64,000 nt of DNA from Celoporthe dispersa (lineage: Eukaryota; Ascomycota; Sordariomycetes; Diaporthales; Cryphonectriaceae). This document shows positions 46,160 through 58,111 of the stretch, one piece after another (position 1 is the stretch's first letter; each line of letters begins with the position of its first letter). The DNA is taken from contig WAID01000009.1 of NCBI GenBank assembly GCA_016584495.1, positions 4,216,001-4,280,000 of the forward strand. Reading direction: 5' to 3'. Under the pieces are notes generated by a model. That model was given only the letters and a program-made list of their open reading frames with translations. It was not told the DNA's origin and searched no databases. Made by a program: the position numbers and the translations under genes.

Positions 46160-48013
46160 CTATACGTCCGTCACGACCTCAGGGGCGGTCTTGGTGTTGT
46201 CCTCGCGCAGGTGCTCACCAACCACATGACCAGGCGGGAGAGCCACGCCCTCGATGGCACCATCCGAGAGGTCCTCGACCTTGGTAATGTGCTCGACGTC
46301 GTAGTTGGTATCGCGAACGCCCCAGAGGACCCATAGGCAGAGCGGGAGGGAGACGAGGAGCATGAGCCACGACACCAGGTGTTCCCCGAGATATGCAGTC
46401 TGCCAAGTTTATGTCAGCTCCCTTTTCTTTTTATGTTTTTCTCTTTCTTCTTTTCGGTTTGTACTGAGGTTCAATGTGCAAGTATGGATCTCACGCATGC
46501 CACTCACCTTGACAGCATCCATGCCAAACGAGACAGCCGCACCGGCACTCTGCACGCCCTTGTAGTAACCCGCCATACGCGCAAGCTTGAACGGCTCGTT
46601 GGTCAGAGACGACATGGTGTAGTACGCCAGACCCTGATAGGTCGCGTCCGCCATATAATACGCCATCAGCAGGATAATGGGACCCGCGGCGACACCAACC
46701 GTCCAGTCCCAAGGGATCGCCTCGCCCCGGACCACCGTGTCACCACGGTGGAACTGGACCTGAAAGCCCAGACCGGCAGCCCAGACGAGGCAGTTGAAGA
46801 GGATGACGAAGACGGCGGCGAACAGGGCGCGCTTCCTCCGGCCGAAGGGAAGATTGTCTGTGAGCTGGCCGATGATGAGAGAGCCGACGACCTGGCCGAC
46901 ACCCTCGAGCAGGGCAACGAGGGCACGGGTGCGGCCGTTGAAGAGGACGGTCACGATGGCGCCCTGGTAGGCGTAGAAGTAGTTGGAGGAGAAGAACATG
47001 GGGAAAAGAGCAATCATGCGCCAGTCCTTGCACAGGGCCCACAGCTCCTGGGCCTCGCGGCGCGGCGAGATGGCGTCCTCGAGCTCGACCACGGTGCCGT
47101 CGCCGCGGATGACGCTGTGGGGAGGCAGGAGGAGCCACGAGGTGAAGATGGAAGTGAGCATGATGATCATGAAGGCGAGATAGACGCCCGTGGACACGCC
47201 GGGGAGTTCAGAGTGCGCCTCGATGCCCAGGGCGATGGACGAGCCGACGATGGTGCCGAGCTGGAAGATGGCCCAGAAGAGGGTGAAGGACCGCCCCTTG
47301 TCCTTCTCGAGGGGGTAGGCCATCATGATGGCGCCCTGGGCTGCCCAGAGCAGGGCCGCAGTGAAGCCGAGGATGGCTCCCGCGAGGATGAGGAACCAGC
47401 GGGTGCCGTGGACCTGGAACGCCCAGAGGCCGCCGATGTACAGAGCATATCCCGTGGTGCCGATCGAGAGGGTCAGCCTGGGGCCGAGCACGTTCTGAAT
47501 TCACCCATGAAGACCTGTCAGCAAGACGAAGACTCCCCCTCCCCCCCTTCCCTGTGGGGCCGTCACCGCATCATGACAGCGCGCAAGGAACAACTTACGT
47601 TGACTGAGCCTGCAAAGAAACCACCAATGGCGAAGCAGCCGTAGAGAACTCCATTTGCGGTATCAGAGAGTGTCGTATCCTCCGTTCCACTGCACGCGAC
47701 ATGGGAGAAAAGAAAAGGGTTAGTCCTTGTTTACGGGCGATGAATCGATGATCCAGTCTCTCTCTCAAAAAAAAAAGGGGGGGGGGGGGGAAAGAGGATG
47801 AATGTTCATACCCAGCACCCAGACCGCTGACAGCGGAGAACATGCCCACCGAGCAGAAGGTGACGAAACCCAGGATGGCGACCTGGGTCCATGGCGAGTT
47901 ATCTGGAATGTGTCGGTCAGAAAGGCAGCCAGCAAGAAGTTGAGAACCATGAATCTCCCCCATCACGTACATCGCACCGAGCCAATCTTGGCCGCAGCCA
48001 GGTTGAGAGGCAT
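46160..48013 (-). CDS. UNC93-like major facilitator superfamily protein
   Basis: Five exons (48013-47971, 47902-47812, 47689-47599, 47494-46508, 46399-46160), all phase-consistent, give 483 aa. The pattern is of the fungal UNC93-like MFS branch: TQVAILGFVTFCSVGMFSAV, NGVLYGCFAIGGFFAGSVN, AALLWAAQGAIMMAYP, and about 11-12 hydrophobic segments. A cytosolic acidic tail follows the last helix. UNC93 proteins are transporter-like; transport substrates in fungi are unknown. The intron at 47811-47690 holds a poly-G run (about 47777-47790) next to poly-A. Confidence 0.87.
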
Positions 48014-50159
48014 CCTGACCGGTTGTCCTTTGATCCTTTCCAGGCGGGCAGCACGAAAGTCAGACCGACACGACAAGAGGAGGGAATCCGGACGCAGCTG
48101 TCACTTTGTGTCGTGACAATACTATGTCCCGACAGCACCAGACCTCAGAAGACAGGAAAAAGGAAAAAAAAAGGAAATTGATCCCGGGAGAGAGGGTCGA
48201 AAGCAGGCGCCGTTGCAGTGCAGGAACAGATCTCAGCCCTCCCCAGACCCTTTTTATTTAAACCTTGACCGACAGACAGGCAGGAGTGAAACAGTCGCGT
48301 GTGCTGACTGGACGACCCGACACGAAGGGCGGGGGTGGGCAGCCAACCAAGTGATAGGGAAACGTGGGATTCACCCAGCCCCTGATAGACAGTGCCATGG
48401 GGTCGAACGGGGTCGCACCCGGTTGAATTGGATGTCACGTTATATCCGCAGGGGTGTTCACCAAGCTTATCGTCGGGTGGGTCTCTCGCTGTTGTTGCAT
48501 CCTGTGCCCGGCAGCTTCAGAGGGTGTGTGAGAGACAGGACTGATGATTCCATGCAAGGTAACAGGCAGGTGATGGGCAGAGAAATCTCGAGAATCCACA
48601 GATCTGGGCTATCATTCACATACAGCCACAAGCCATCTGAAATCTTCATGGTGCACAACGAGACAGTGATAAGGAAACGTGGCGAAGGATCCATTCATTA
48701 AGGTAATATGATCATGCAGTACCACGAGCGCGGCAGGGTCTCCAGGTACTGCTGAAAGATCAGCGGACCAAATTGCCCGTTCTGATAAACCCCGTCGAGG
48801 AGCATGGGTGCTCACTAACACCACAGGCATTCACTGTGCTGTAATACCATACATAAGCCCACAGCACACAGCACACAGCACCACACAACAGGGCTCGTCG
48901 GCTCCCGGATCTCGGCGTCGTGCCGGGATGATAAGAGTGGAGTAGAGTATCCTTCGACTCAGGCAACGTGCATGTCACGAGCTCGCCACGAGACCCAAAC
49001 TGTCACCTACATAAAAGGATCTGAAGAGTAACATACACTCCAGCATACAGGAGTGAGTCTGAGCCTCGCCCAGGTCGATCGGTGGGGTCTCTAGCAATAT
49101 GGGCGAGCTTTCAGGCTGCCGCCTGGGCTCCTTGGACAGCTGTGGTTCTGGAACGTTGACCTGGATCCTGCATGAGCCAGTGGAATTAGGGGGCCTCCAA
49201 AGGAGGAATGGCTTTATCAGGGCCAAGGACTGCTGCAACAATGCTTTTCTCATGTCAGCCAAATTAAAATTTTTATTTTACAAAGAAAAGAGTGAGAGAG
49301 AGAGAAACTAAAAAGAAGAAAAAAACTTACTTACTATATAGGTGCTACTATGCAGCTTAATACATAGCTGGTCCATCCTGCCACATGCAACATTGCCCAG
49401 TCAAAAGATTGTACACTTCCTGTTAGACTGCAGGTGGATGGATGCCAAGGAGGAGACAGGAGACATTACTAAATCAGCTTGCTATTGCCCCTGCTGACAG
49501 GCAACCTTTTGTTAAGCCGAGGTGCTTCACCTGCCTGGCTTCATCAGCACCGGCATTGAAAGCCCCAGGCTTAGTCACAACCTAGGTACCTTGTCTCCCT
49601 GGTATGCTTTGTCTCCTGAATCTCCCTCTTGCTTTTTCTTTTGGTTTTCTTTCCTGTTATAGACCCATTATGCTTCGTTTCTCTGCCCTGAGCCAGCCCG
49701 TCAATGAATAGAGCAATGGCGGTGTGATGTTCTCCCAAGGTCGTTCGACTTTGTCGTGCCCGGCGGAGTAGCGAGTTTTAGTGGAAAACGTACCACGTTA
49801 GATGCTGGGACGCTGCGAGACCCGTTGGTGGCCTTGGCCACCAGCCGAGAGAAGAAAAGAGAAGAAAAAAACAAGGAAGAAAAGAAAGGGAGACTATCGG
49901 CACATATCGGAAGTACATTTAAGCTAGTAATGTCAGCCATCGACAGGTTTGAAGGTGCAGTCAGCGTATAGGATGTGAGATCTGACACTGTAATGGGAAA
50001 TAAAGTAATTAGAGGGAAAAGCATGACCGGCATTTTAGTCAGGTTTACATAATTGGATATATGTCTTCTATAAACCGATTTGCTACCTCCAATCAAGATT
50101 ACGAGTAAACATCCTTGATGTTATGCTCACACATTGTCGACATCTCCGCCCACACACTT
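48014..50159. other. Intergenic, 2.1 kb
   Basis: No gene supported. Open frames at 48213-48701 (+) and 49701-50096 (-) lack protein character. A GAGA/AAGA-rich stretch lies at 49280-49325 and an AAGAAAAG-rich one at 49850-49890. Confidence 0.5.
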
Positions 50160-51386
50160 CTACGCCAGCTGTAGCAGCTCCAAAGATGACTTGTTTTTCA
50201 GCGGTCGCTCATCGCTATCCTCGAGCTGCGAGAATTTGCCACCAGTGTGGGCACGAGGGCTATAAGACGTGCCACCAATGGTCCTCAGCTCGATGTTATT
50301 ATCCTCGACTCTTCTTCCGACTCGCTGCCCTAGTCTGCGGCCGGCCAACTGTCCTGACCCGCCTGCACTCCTGCCGGGTGTCGAGTGGCTACTGATCATG
50401 CGAATGCCCAGCCTCTCGAACAGAGGCCTGAGAACCAGCAGACAGGCCGCAATCAAGTAGACGCCTGGCTCGCACACCGTCCAAATGATCATCGTGACCC
50501 CATTCCACGTCGGGTCGATGAACGGATTCTTGTTGTAGAAGGCCACAAAGCGGAGTATTGAGGTTATCGTCCCCCTGTCAAACAGTCAGCTCTGTGACAA
50601 TAATGAGGACGGGATAGGGCAATGAATCAATCGGAGGGCACTAACGTGCTGCCAAAAAGAAACGTGATGATGACACCAGCCCTCATCCCAGCAGATGCCT
50701 TGAGCTTCCATAAAACTGGTATCGGAAGAACAAGCAACACAATATCCGTGATAATATTCGGGAAACTGCCCCAGATATACAGGGATTCTGTATCGACGCA
50801 GTGTGAAAGTTGCTCCTCCGTTGTGCCCCAGTGTGCAGAGAACGGCGTGCAGCCGAACAGATCAGCCAGGGTCACTCCAACCGACGTGCAAATCAGAACT
50901 CCAATGGTGATATGGATGACAAGTTGCATCGGCCGCTGCGGAAAGACCCGTCTGTACAACAGACACACCGCCAGCTTTGCGAGGCCCTGGGTAGCAGCGT
51001 ACCATGTCGATATGGCCACCGAGTATTTAGAGAACGTCGTGAGTGTTTCGGGGTCCGTCTCTGATAAGTACGCCGCATGCTTGCCAACTCCGCCTTGCCT
51101 TACAGATCCTGCCAAAGTCAATCAGACGACTCATCATCTTTGCTGCTCATCCCGTGTCGCTGCTGATCATGCAGATGAACTCACCTATAGCTATACCTCC
51201 AGCTACAATTTGCCCAATCAAAGCCGCAACCATAAGCCAGTCACCAGCGTCGTAAGTACTGACAACGAGGCTACGTGCGTAGAATCGTAAGGCAACAAAG
51301 ATGATACAGATAGGAATAAACACGGCTACGAAGGTTTCAAGCCGGTAGCCAATGTATGCAGGTGATGTTTCTGTTTCATCTCCCAT
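50160..51386 (-). CDS. Fungal rhodopsin-domain seven-TM protein (PTH11-like)
   Basis: Three exons (51386-51185, 51108-50646, 50574-50160) in phase give 359 aa. Seven hydrophobic helices are readable, beginning ETFVAVFIPICIIFVALRFY and DAGDWLMVAALIGQIVAGG, with QGLAKLAVCLLYRRVFP and IITDIVLLVLPIPVLWKL, the hallmarks of the fungal 'integral membrane/rhodopsin' family. The ~90-residue cytosolic tail is Arg/Gly/Ser-rich. No CFEM domain precedes it. Probable plasma-membrane sensor or transporter-like protein; ligand unknown. Confidence 0.88.
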
Positions 51387-52045
51387 TTTCCGGGTCCTCG
51401 AATGGGGCTGTCTTTGAAATTGGAGAGAACATTGACGTAACACGGAGTTGATTAATGATTATGATTATAGACAAGAGAGAAACAGAAGAGGTCATAGAGA
51501 TTCGGGATCGTAATACAGAAACAAAGGCCTATGATTTTTTTACAAGGGGGGAGAGCAGAGAAAACAGGAAAAGTGACAATGCTGACGAGTTCCTGCTATA
51601 TATAGAACGGTGGTAGCAGTGAACGCCTAGATGGTAGTTACTTATCCCGTGAAGAGCAAGAATATTGATTCTTGGCCCTCCACATACTCCAGAATGCGGG
51701 GTTGGAAATGGTGCGTTCATTTGCACCTGGGTCGCATTCCGTATGACTGCATTTGGGGGCTGAAGTACTGAACTACTCAAATCGTCTCCGTTGCCCGCTG
51801 GCAGGATGAAATAAAAACGCTAGAGGCTCGAGGAGAGCCAGCTACATCTGGTCTACCTACCGAGCTAGGAAGGTCTGTGTCCCCCAGATGCATGTGGCGC
51901 TGATTTAATGTAATGGCAGCTCCTTGATTGGAGGATTTGTATTTGAGAGGCCCACTACTGTTCCATCTGGATGAAAAGATGTCCAGAGCCACGCGGAGCC
52001 TATGCGAGTAAGACATATGAGATCAAAGAAGTAGCCGCCCACTAT
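51387..52045. other. Intergenic
   Basis: Promoter of the seven-TM gene; nothing else recognised. Confidence 0.5.
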
Positions 52046-53122
52046 TTATATCCCAGCCGGAATTCCTGTCCAAGTTCCATTCGTAAACCAGATCCCCGGT
52101 TTCGAGTATCCCAGAACCTTTCCTTCCTTGATATATCCGAAACGTATGTAGTCAACAAAAGCCTGTGGCGTCTCTGCCAAAAAGAATGAGCCCTCCGTCT
52201 CCCCGTCCTTGAGCTCATTCTTTGTACCATCCCGGAAGCGCCTTGCCCTCTCGACATCATTCAGAAGCATGCTGATCCCATCGACATCTTCCGGGATGGG
52301 CGTTGCCCATTTCAGAGTTATGTTCGAAATCGTGCCCATGTAAATAACCGGCTCGAGCATTTCTGGGGGCCGAATTTTGTCACCCATTTCGTGAACCGGC
52401 ACCGAAGCGGAAGACCGCGACCATAAACCGCCGGCACTGAACCTCTGCGAGCCGGTCAGGTGCGCGTACATGACTGCGAGAGACCACACAGCCCGGACGG
52501 TGCCAGAGCTGCTCGCCTTCCAGATCAGGCCCGTGTATGCGGCTGACACATACGGCAGTACCCATTTCGTCTTCCTTGCCGTCGGACAGCTCATCTCGTC
52601 CGAGTCAACCGTGAACTTAAACGACATGGGAAAATACGTCTGCACGTCGATCGAGTAGATGCCGTACATGTAGGAGCCCGAGAACGAGTTGGTTGTGCCC
52701 AGAAGCTTGGCCACGCCGCATCCACCGGTGGCGTCACCGATAACCCCGGCGTGGACAGCTGCAGGACAGATATATGAGTCGCCTCTGTAGATCGGTCCGC
52801 CAATGACTAGAGGCCTGTCCAGGATCTCTTGATTGCCGGCGAGGTGAGGTTTGCCGGTGACGATGCCATCGCGGATGCAATTAGATGGGCACTGGAAAGC
52901 GATGTGGCGGTTGTTGAATGGCTCGCACTTCGCTCCGTCCATACCGCACTCATCTGGCTGCCATAGCGTGTCTGTGCAGGATAACTGTCTCACCGGGAGA
53001 GGCTCGAGTGAGGAGGTAGACCTGATCGGTGGAGGCCTCTCGTCGGAAAAGACCTTGAAGATGACGGCCCAAGTCAGCCATAGTATGGCGACAAAGATAA
53101 TATTTTGGCGTCGGGTCGGCAT
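52046..53122 (-). CDS. LCCL-domain membrane-anchored protein
   Basis: Single exon, 358 aa. An N-terminal hydrophobic helix (IIFVAILWLTWAVIFKVFS, residues ~8-26) acts as signal anchor. A Cys-rich LCCL domain follows (CTDTLWQPDECGMDGAKCEP, GDSYICPAAVHAGVIGDATG, with GCGVAKL), then a C-terminal domain ending GIWFTNGTWTGIP. LCCL modules occur in extracellular proteins such as cochlin and limulus factor C. Many fungal LCCL proteins are larger and have several membrane helices; this one has a single anchor and seems a compact form. Role unknown, probably luminal or cell-surface. Confidence 0.83.
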   Translation of the reverse strand: MPTRRQNIIFVAILWLTWAVIFKVFSDERPPPIRSTSSLEPLPVRQLSCTDTLWQPDECGMDGAKCEPFNNRHIAFQCPSNCIRDGIVTGKPHLAGNQEILDRPLVIGGPIYRGDSYICPAAVHAGVIGDATGGCGVAKLLGTTNSFSGSYMYGIYSIDVQTYFPMSFKFTVDSDEMSCPTARKTKWVLPYVSAAYTGLIWKASSSGTVRAVWSLAVMYAHLTGSQRFSAGGLWSRSSASVPVHEMGDKIRPPEMLEPVIYMGTISNITLKWATPIPEDVDGISMLLNDVERARRFRDGTKNELKDGETEGSFFLAETPQAFVDYIRFGYIKEGKVLGYSKPGIWFTNGTWTGIPAGI

Positions 53123-53670
53123 TGGTCGTTCTAAATAGCACTTCTCGTCGCGCTCATGAGCTCACTTCCGCGTGGATTATGAAGTAACTCAATATACATG
53201 ATATGGTATAACCGAACGATTCTGTAAGCCCCCGTCAATGTTGCAGGGCAATGCCGCATACTTAAGATCGCACAAGTAAGGACGGAATTTAGAGAGGGTG
53301 GGAAAAGGACAGGTCATACCCTCATCAGCGCCTAGTCGTAGTGTGTAGCCTGTTTCAGAAATGTGTGGTGTTTCGGTGCTTGCTCCCTTGTCTGTGCACT
53401 TGTTGTTGAGCTCAAACCAATCGTCCGAACTATTGACAGTTTAGCTTCTTAGCCTTCTGGCACGGGCCGTGGCTCTAATAAATAATACAAAGTACTGAAA
53501 CAGAAGTCCGTCGGTCTGCGAGTCCCATGGTACTAATGGCGATTTGCTTGCATAGAAGACAAGGTGCTCAGACGTTAAATCGAGTGGAGGTTTATTAAAG
53601 CATCTTCTCGATTTGTATAGCGAATAATAGCTGTTTGAATTTAGGCTAGCATCATGCCCACGAATCGACC
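53123..53670. other. Intergenic
   Basis: Promoter of the LCCL gene and 3' flank of the DUF7730 gene. Nothing recognised. Confidence 0.5.
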
Positions 53671-55002
53671 TTAAATGTCGCCTATCCAGGAACTCGGGCC
53701 GCAGAAACAGGACTGGAAGTATTGGTCAAAAATTCCCTCCGTACACCAGTATCCAGGGTTTCGATTTCGGTGATCAGAGTTCTGTATGTCGCATTCGACA
53801 GGCCTCCATAGTTGAATAGGGACGCCCTCCGCGCTGGGTCCTCCCAGTCCAAAGTAGGGGGTCTTTTGGTCAGGCCACAAGCCAGCCATATTAGCCTTTA
53901 TGAAGTGACTCCAGGGCAAGCCCACGATGACTTTCTCCAGCCTGAGATTCGTCAGGAAGTAGGTCCGGATCATTTCGTCTAGGGGCTGAAGGATGGCTGA
54001 GTCAACCAGCTTAGCCACGTCGGCGCGCGGAACTTTATAGATATCCGTTTCTGAGTACCAATTGCCAGCCAGTGTAATGTGTAGAAAGCGGACATTTGGT
54101 AATGCTGAAGGGATGGACTGCAGCAGACCCAAGAAGGTATACCAGCCGGAAAAGCGTGCATCGGCCGCGAGGTCTTGTTCAGAATCGGGCGGCTGGATAA
54201 CACGGCGTAGATGCCATGTCATCTCTGCTGAGCTCAACAAGGCGAGATGTTCTGCCTTCCAAAGCTGGTTCAGATTTCTGAGGAGATCGATGTCCGAGAA
54301 GTTGAAAGTATTGGTTGCGTAGAGCACCTGGATGCCTTCAACATACCTGTGCATAATTAGTCGAAGCCTCGAACGAATAGTCCCGCCCAGAGGCAAGGAC
54401 TGCACATAATAAACTCACGCTTGACGGCAAGTTCTTATCCATCCCATGGCCCCCACACGACACTTGAGTGGCTTCTCCCCAGGCCAATAGTCACAAGCTT
54501 GAGCGTCAGCGTGCAGATCACCGAGGCCCCCGACACATCGGTCTTTACTAGGCGGCGAAGTAGACGCATTCCCGGGCTTCTTGTCCCTCACTTGCCACTC
54601 TGGGTCCCTGTGACAAACACAGCCATACCAGCGCCACTCTAAATCAGGGGTCCTGCCGTGGTGACGCTGGGTGTCCCGCCCCTGGAGACGACGAAGTAGG
54701 CCGCCATGTTTGCAACGGCTTAGGCGCAAGCCGGAATGCACGATACGATCACCGAACGCCTCGATGAGGATCATGCGGCGGATGTCTGAGGGCAGCAGCT
54801 GGAAGAATGCGCTGTTGGCTGTCGCTTTCGAGCAGACCTTGGGTGCTTCTGCTCGCTTGCTTCGAGAAGCACGTCCTTTGGCCGGTACAAGTACAGGGAG
54901 TGGCGGGATAATCCGGCCCTGCTCGTCGTGTTTCAGGTCGTCGGGGCGGAGGGAATGTTGTTCGGTCTTGCGCTGGATCCATCGAGAGAGTCTATTCGTC
55001 AT
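53671..55002 (-). CDS. DUF7730-type fungal protein
   Basis: Two exons (55002-54419, 54346-53671; 72-bp intron GTGAGT...CACAG, phase 2) give 419 aa. The motif FFQLLPSDIRRMILIEAFGD with RIVHSGL opens the DUF7730 domain, an F-box-like region expanded in Pezizomycotina. Later come GIQVLYATNTFNFSDIDLL and a C-terminal part rich in aromatics. Function unknown; such proteins often flank variable regions and clusters. Soluble, no signal peptide. Confidence 0.85.
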
Positions 55003-55315
55003 TGTGTTCCGCCTTGCAATAATACTTGGCTGTAGTCAATCTCTACGTCGGCATAAGAGCAACGAGACCAAAGGCAACCTGCAGCGGGGGTGATGCTAAT
55101 TAATATTGATCCAATACGGGCTTTAGGCATCGATATTCTTTTGCCAAGCCCCGGAATGACCAGCTGCATGCGGCGAGATCCTCCCGCAGCGGACCCAAGT
55201 CTCGTATTTCAGGATCCTTCGCAGCCACAGTATAATTACACCAGGAGAGAGTTTTTCTACTCCCTCACAGCCCCGCTTCCTTTTGTCAATATTCAGGATG
55301 CGATAAAATTAGTGT
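55003..55315. other. Intergenic
   Basis: Short interval holding the DUF7730 promoter and the exporter 3' end. Nothing recognised. Confidence 0.5.
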
Positions 55316-57167
55316 CTAGACAAGTGACAGACTCCTCGTCAACTCTAATTCCGGGTGAGAAGTTTCCTGCAGTTTCTTGCTGAAGTTGCTCCGGGCCCTG
55401 ATCTTCTCTCCCCAGATTATAAATCCAAACGGCACAAGGCTAAGCCCACAGCTGATGAAGGCCAGCAAGGAACACGACCAGGCAATGCCCAGAGCGTCAA
55501 CCATACTGTCCACCGCCAAGGGAACCACTGCACCCGCAACACTTCGAGCAGCGGCACAGGCTGCCAGCGCGGACGAGGCAAATATACCGTACGCGTCTGC
55601 GATATCTGGATACGGTCGTGGTCTGTTAGCGCAAACCGGAAAGTTGGGTGGTCATTCAATTTTTGAGGTTTGTGACTGACAGTTAATCATCGCCATAAAG
55701 ATCATCTGGTATGCGGCACCGTACGGGATTATAGATAGTAAAGGAACATTCCACGGGATGGACGGTTTGGACGTCCAGCCCAGCCACAGGAGGGCGACCA
55801 CGAAGACTGGGCCGCCGATGCATGCTATGGGCAGCCGAAGGTACTCAGGATGCTTGTGTGGGTGTCTTCGAAGTAGCCCCTGTGCGTATCGATCGTACAG
55901 ATAGGAGACCAATACGGTGATGACGGAGCCTGCAAACATGAGGACGAATGCGAGACCAGACTCGCCTGCTGTGAAGCCGTAGATGCCCTCAAAGATGTCA
56001 GGAAAGATCTCTAACAACCTGGTAGTAGCTGTTAGTATTGTTTGACTGGTGACTGAGGGGGGATGGAAATGCAAGCTTACATATAAAATACAGAGTATAC
56101 AAAGGCCATGTAAAGGCACGTCAAGGAAACAAGCATCTCGGTAAACATGAGGTGGAGCGGTCTCGTGGTCGTGATTTTCTAGACATATGTCGTCAGGTGG
56201 CCGGCTAGAATAAGAGCATCCGCAAGAGGATCTACTCACCAGAGTAACGAGAAGACTCAGCCTGTCCTTGTCTGCAGGAGCTATGTATCTATCACTGCCC
56301 TTCTCCTTGTTTAGCTTGGCCGCCCTGTCTCTCAGGATCTTGGTGGCCAGCGTTTCCGGCTGCAGGAGGACAGCCACGAGACAGATCCCCGACAGCATCA
56401 TGGAAGCCCAGAACCCCCACGTCCACGAATATTGATACGTGTACCCAGAGATGACAGGACCCACCAGGGGACCAACGAGAGTGGCTGTCGACCACATCAC
56501 GTTGGCCTTGCCTCTGGGCACCTTGTCCTGGTACACATCCGCGATGGACCCTCCCGTCACGCTCATGGGAGGCGAGGCAAATATGCCGGCCAGGACTCTG
56601 AAGACGAGGAGGGCAGCCCAGTTCGGAGCGAGGGCGCAGGCCATAGTGAAGATGGTGTAGAGGCAGAGGGTCGACACGAGGATGGGCCGGCGGCCGTGCT
56701 GCTCGCTCAGGGGTGCGAAGACGAGCGGGCCCAGCACGAAGCCGATGAGGTACATCGTGGCCGGGAGTATAGTCTGTGATCCATCCGGTACGTGGAAGAC
56801 TCTCTGCAGGGCGGGTATCTCGTTGGACGCTATAGACGATCCTAGGGTCGAATTGATCGACAGCAGGGTTCCGACGACGACGACATAGATTTTCTTGGCC
56901 TGACACGTCCGCTGTCAGTACCTGTGTGCATTCTCCTAAATACGAAGCTCCCTCTTCAGCCGTCCTCCTTGAACTCACCCGTGACCAATTATGAGGATTT
57001 CCTGGATCCCTGGGCTGGAAATTCACGAGGACCACATCGTTTACCGATAGTCGGCCATCGCTACCGGAACTCGTGTCTGTCGAGGGCGCATCATCGTCCT
57101 CGATTTCAGGAGGTGTTCGCTCCTCCTCTTCGGTCTTCTGTCTTGTCAGCTCGTCCTCGTGATGCAT
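55316..57167 (-). CDS. MFS multidrug exporter, DHA1 type
   Basis: Drug:proton antiporter family, plasma membrane. Five exons (57167-56979, 56899-56240, 56178-56081, 56018-55681, 55605-55316), all in phase, give 524 aa. An acidic ~60-residue cytosolic leader ending PRDPGNPHNWSR is typical of fungal DHA1 exporters. The loop 2-3 signature LSEQHGRRPIL and the GGSIADVYQDKVPRGKANVM block with VGPLVGPVISGYTYQ (motif C region) follow; twelve helices are readable. It lies next to the PKS in the same direction, so it is a good candidate for exporting the PKS product, for self-protection, or both. Whether it is co-expressed cannot be seen. Confidence 0.92.
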
Positions 57168-58111
57168 TATTCTGGGAGATCATCAATCGTACACGGTGTT
57201 TCCAACGAAACCGGCGGTCAACCGTTCGACACCTATAGGGGAAGAGAAAGCACGCGCACGCGCATAGACACTTTTATAAGAGGAAGTTCCTCGTCCTTCT
57301 CAGCCTTTTTGAGAACCGTCTTGGTTCCACATTTCTGGGCCTCCCTCAGGCTCGGAATCTCGCCACTATTGCAGTCAAGGTGGACCTAAACGGCGGGACG
57401 AACGCCGCGTGGAGCCCGTGGAATGTAAATCCGGCACGTCAGACCGAGCGTCGTCGACTTTGGCTTTTCTACAGGTGATATGCCAGAAGGGGGTGATTTT
57501 CAGTCTCATGTCCTTGGCTTGAGATGTATACATGCTGCTCGCAAGGCTAGTACTTTTCTGCTTTTTTCTTCTCTTCTCTTCTAGGGGGTAAACAACTTAA
57601 TAAGATCCGCAGGCCTTGAGGTCTCGAGATGGAAGGCCCTCGCTTTTCCGCGGCTGGCGGCGGAGGCTTAGGCACCGGTGGGTGGATGGATCCATTGTAT
57701 CTTGATGATTTTTATAGTGGTAGGGCCACCGAATTTTTATTCGGCAGTTAGGGAACAAATTATTTCCGTTCAGCAGTGTTCAGCCTCATGACGTTTGGAA
57801 TCCACAAATAGAGCTGATCTTAGCTCTAGGCTTCGTGATTCAATACAATTATTATGCAGCGCATTCTGCTCCCAAGCCAGACCTGCTCGGCAAAGGAGTC
57901 ATACGGAGGATGGTTTCAGCAAATAATAATTAATATTACATGAACATCCCACAACTAAGGCTCTTAAAGTCTCAAGTCGGAAAAGAGTCTAGAAAGGAAC
58001 CATATCTAAACATCGTGTCCAGCTGTTAATCATGGTGAGCTCAATCCAAGTGTACTGATATTCTATCATAGGAAAGCTCCTAAAGTGTCTAGACCCATAT
58101 TACTTGACCAC
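57168..58111. other. Intergenic between exporter and PKS
   Basis: About 0.94 kb, AT-rich at 57680-58080. It is the promoter of the exporter and the 3' flank of the PKS gene. No gene seen. Confidence 0.5.

Noticed and set aside
48213..48701. 162-codon open frame, plus strand
   Set aside because: Basic, low-hydrophobicity composition without motif; lies in the promoter side of the UNC93-like gene.
49701..50096. 131-codon open frame, minus strand
   Set aside because: Driven by an AAGA-rich stretch read as Ser/Phe repeats; no coding character.
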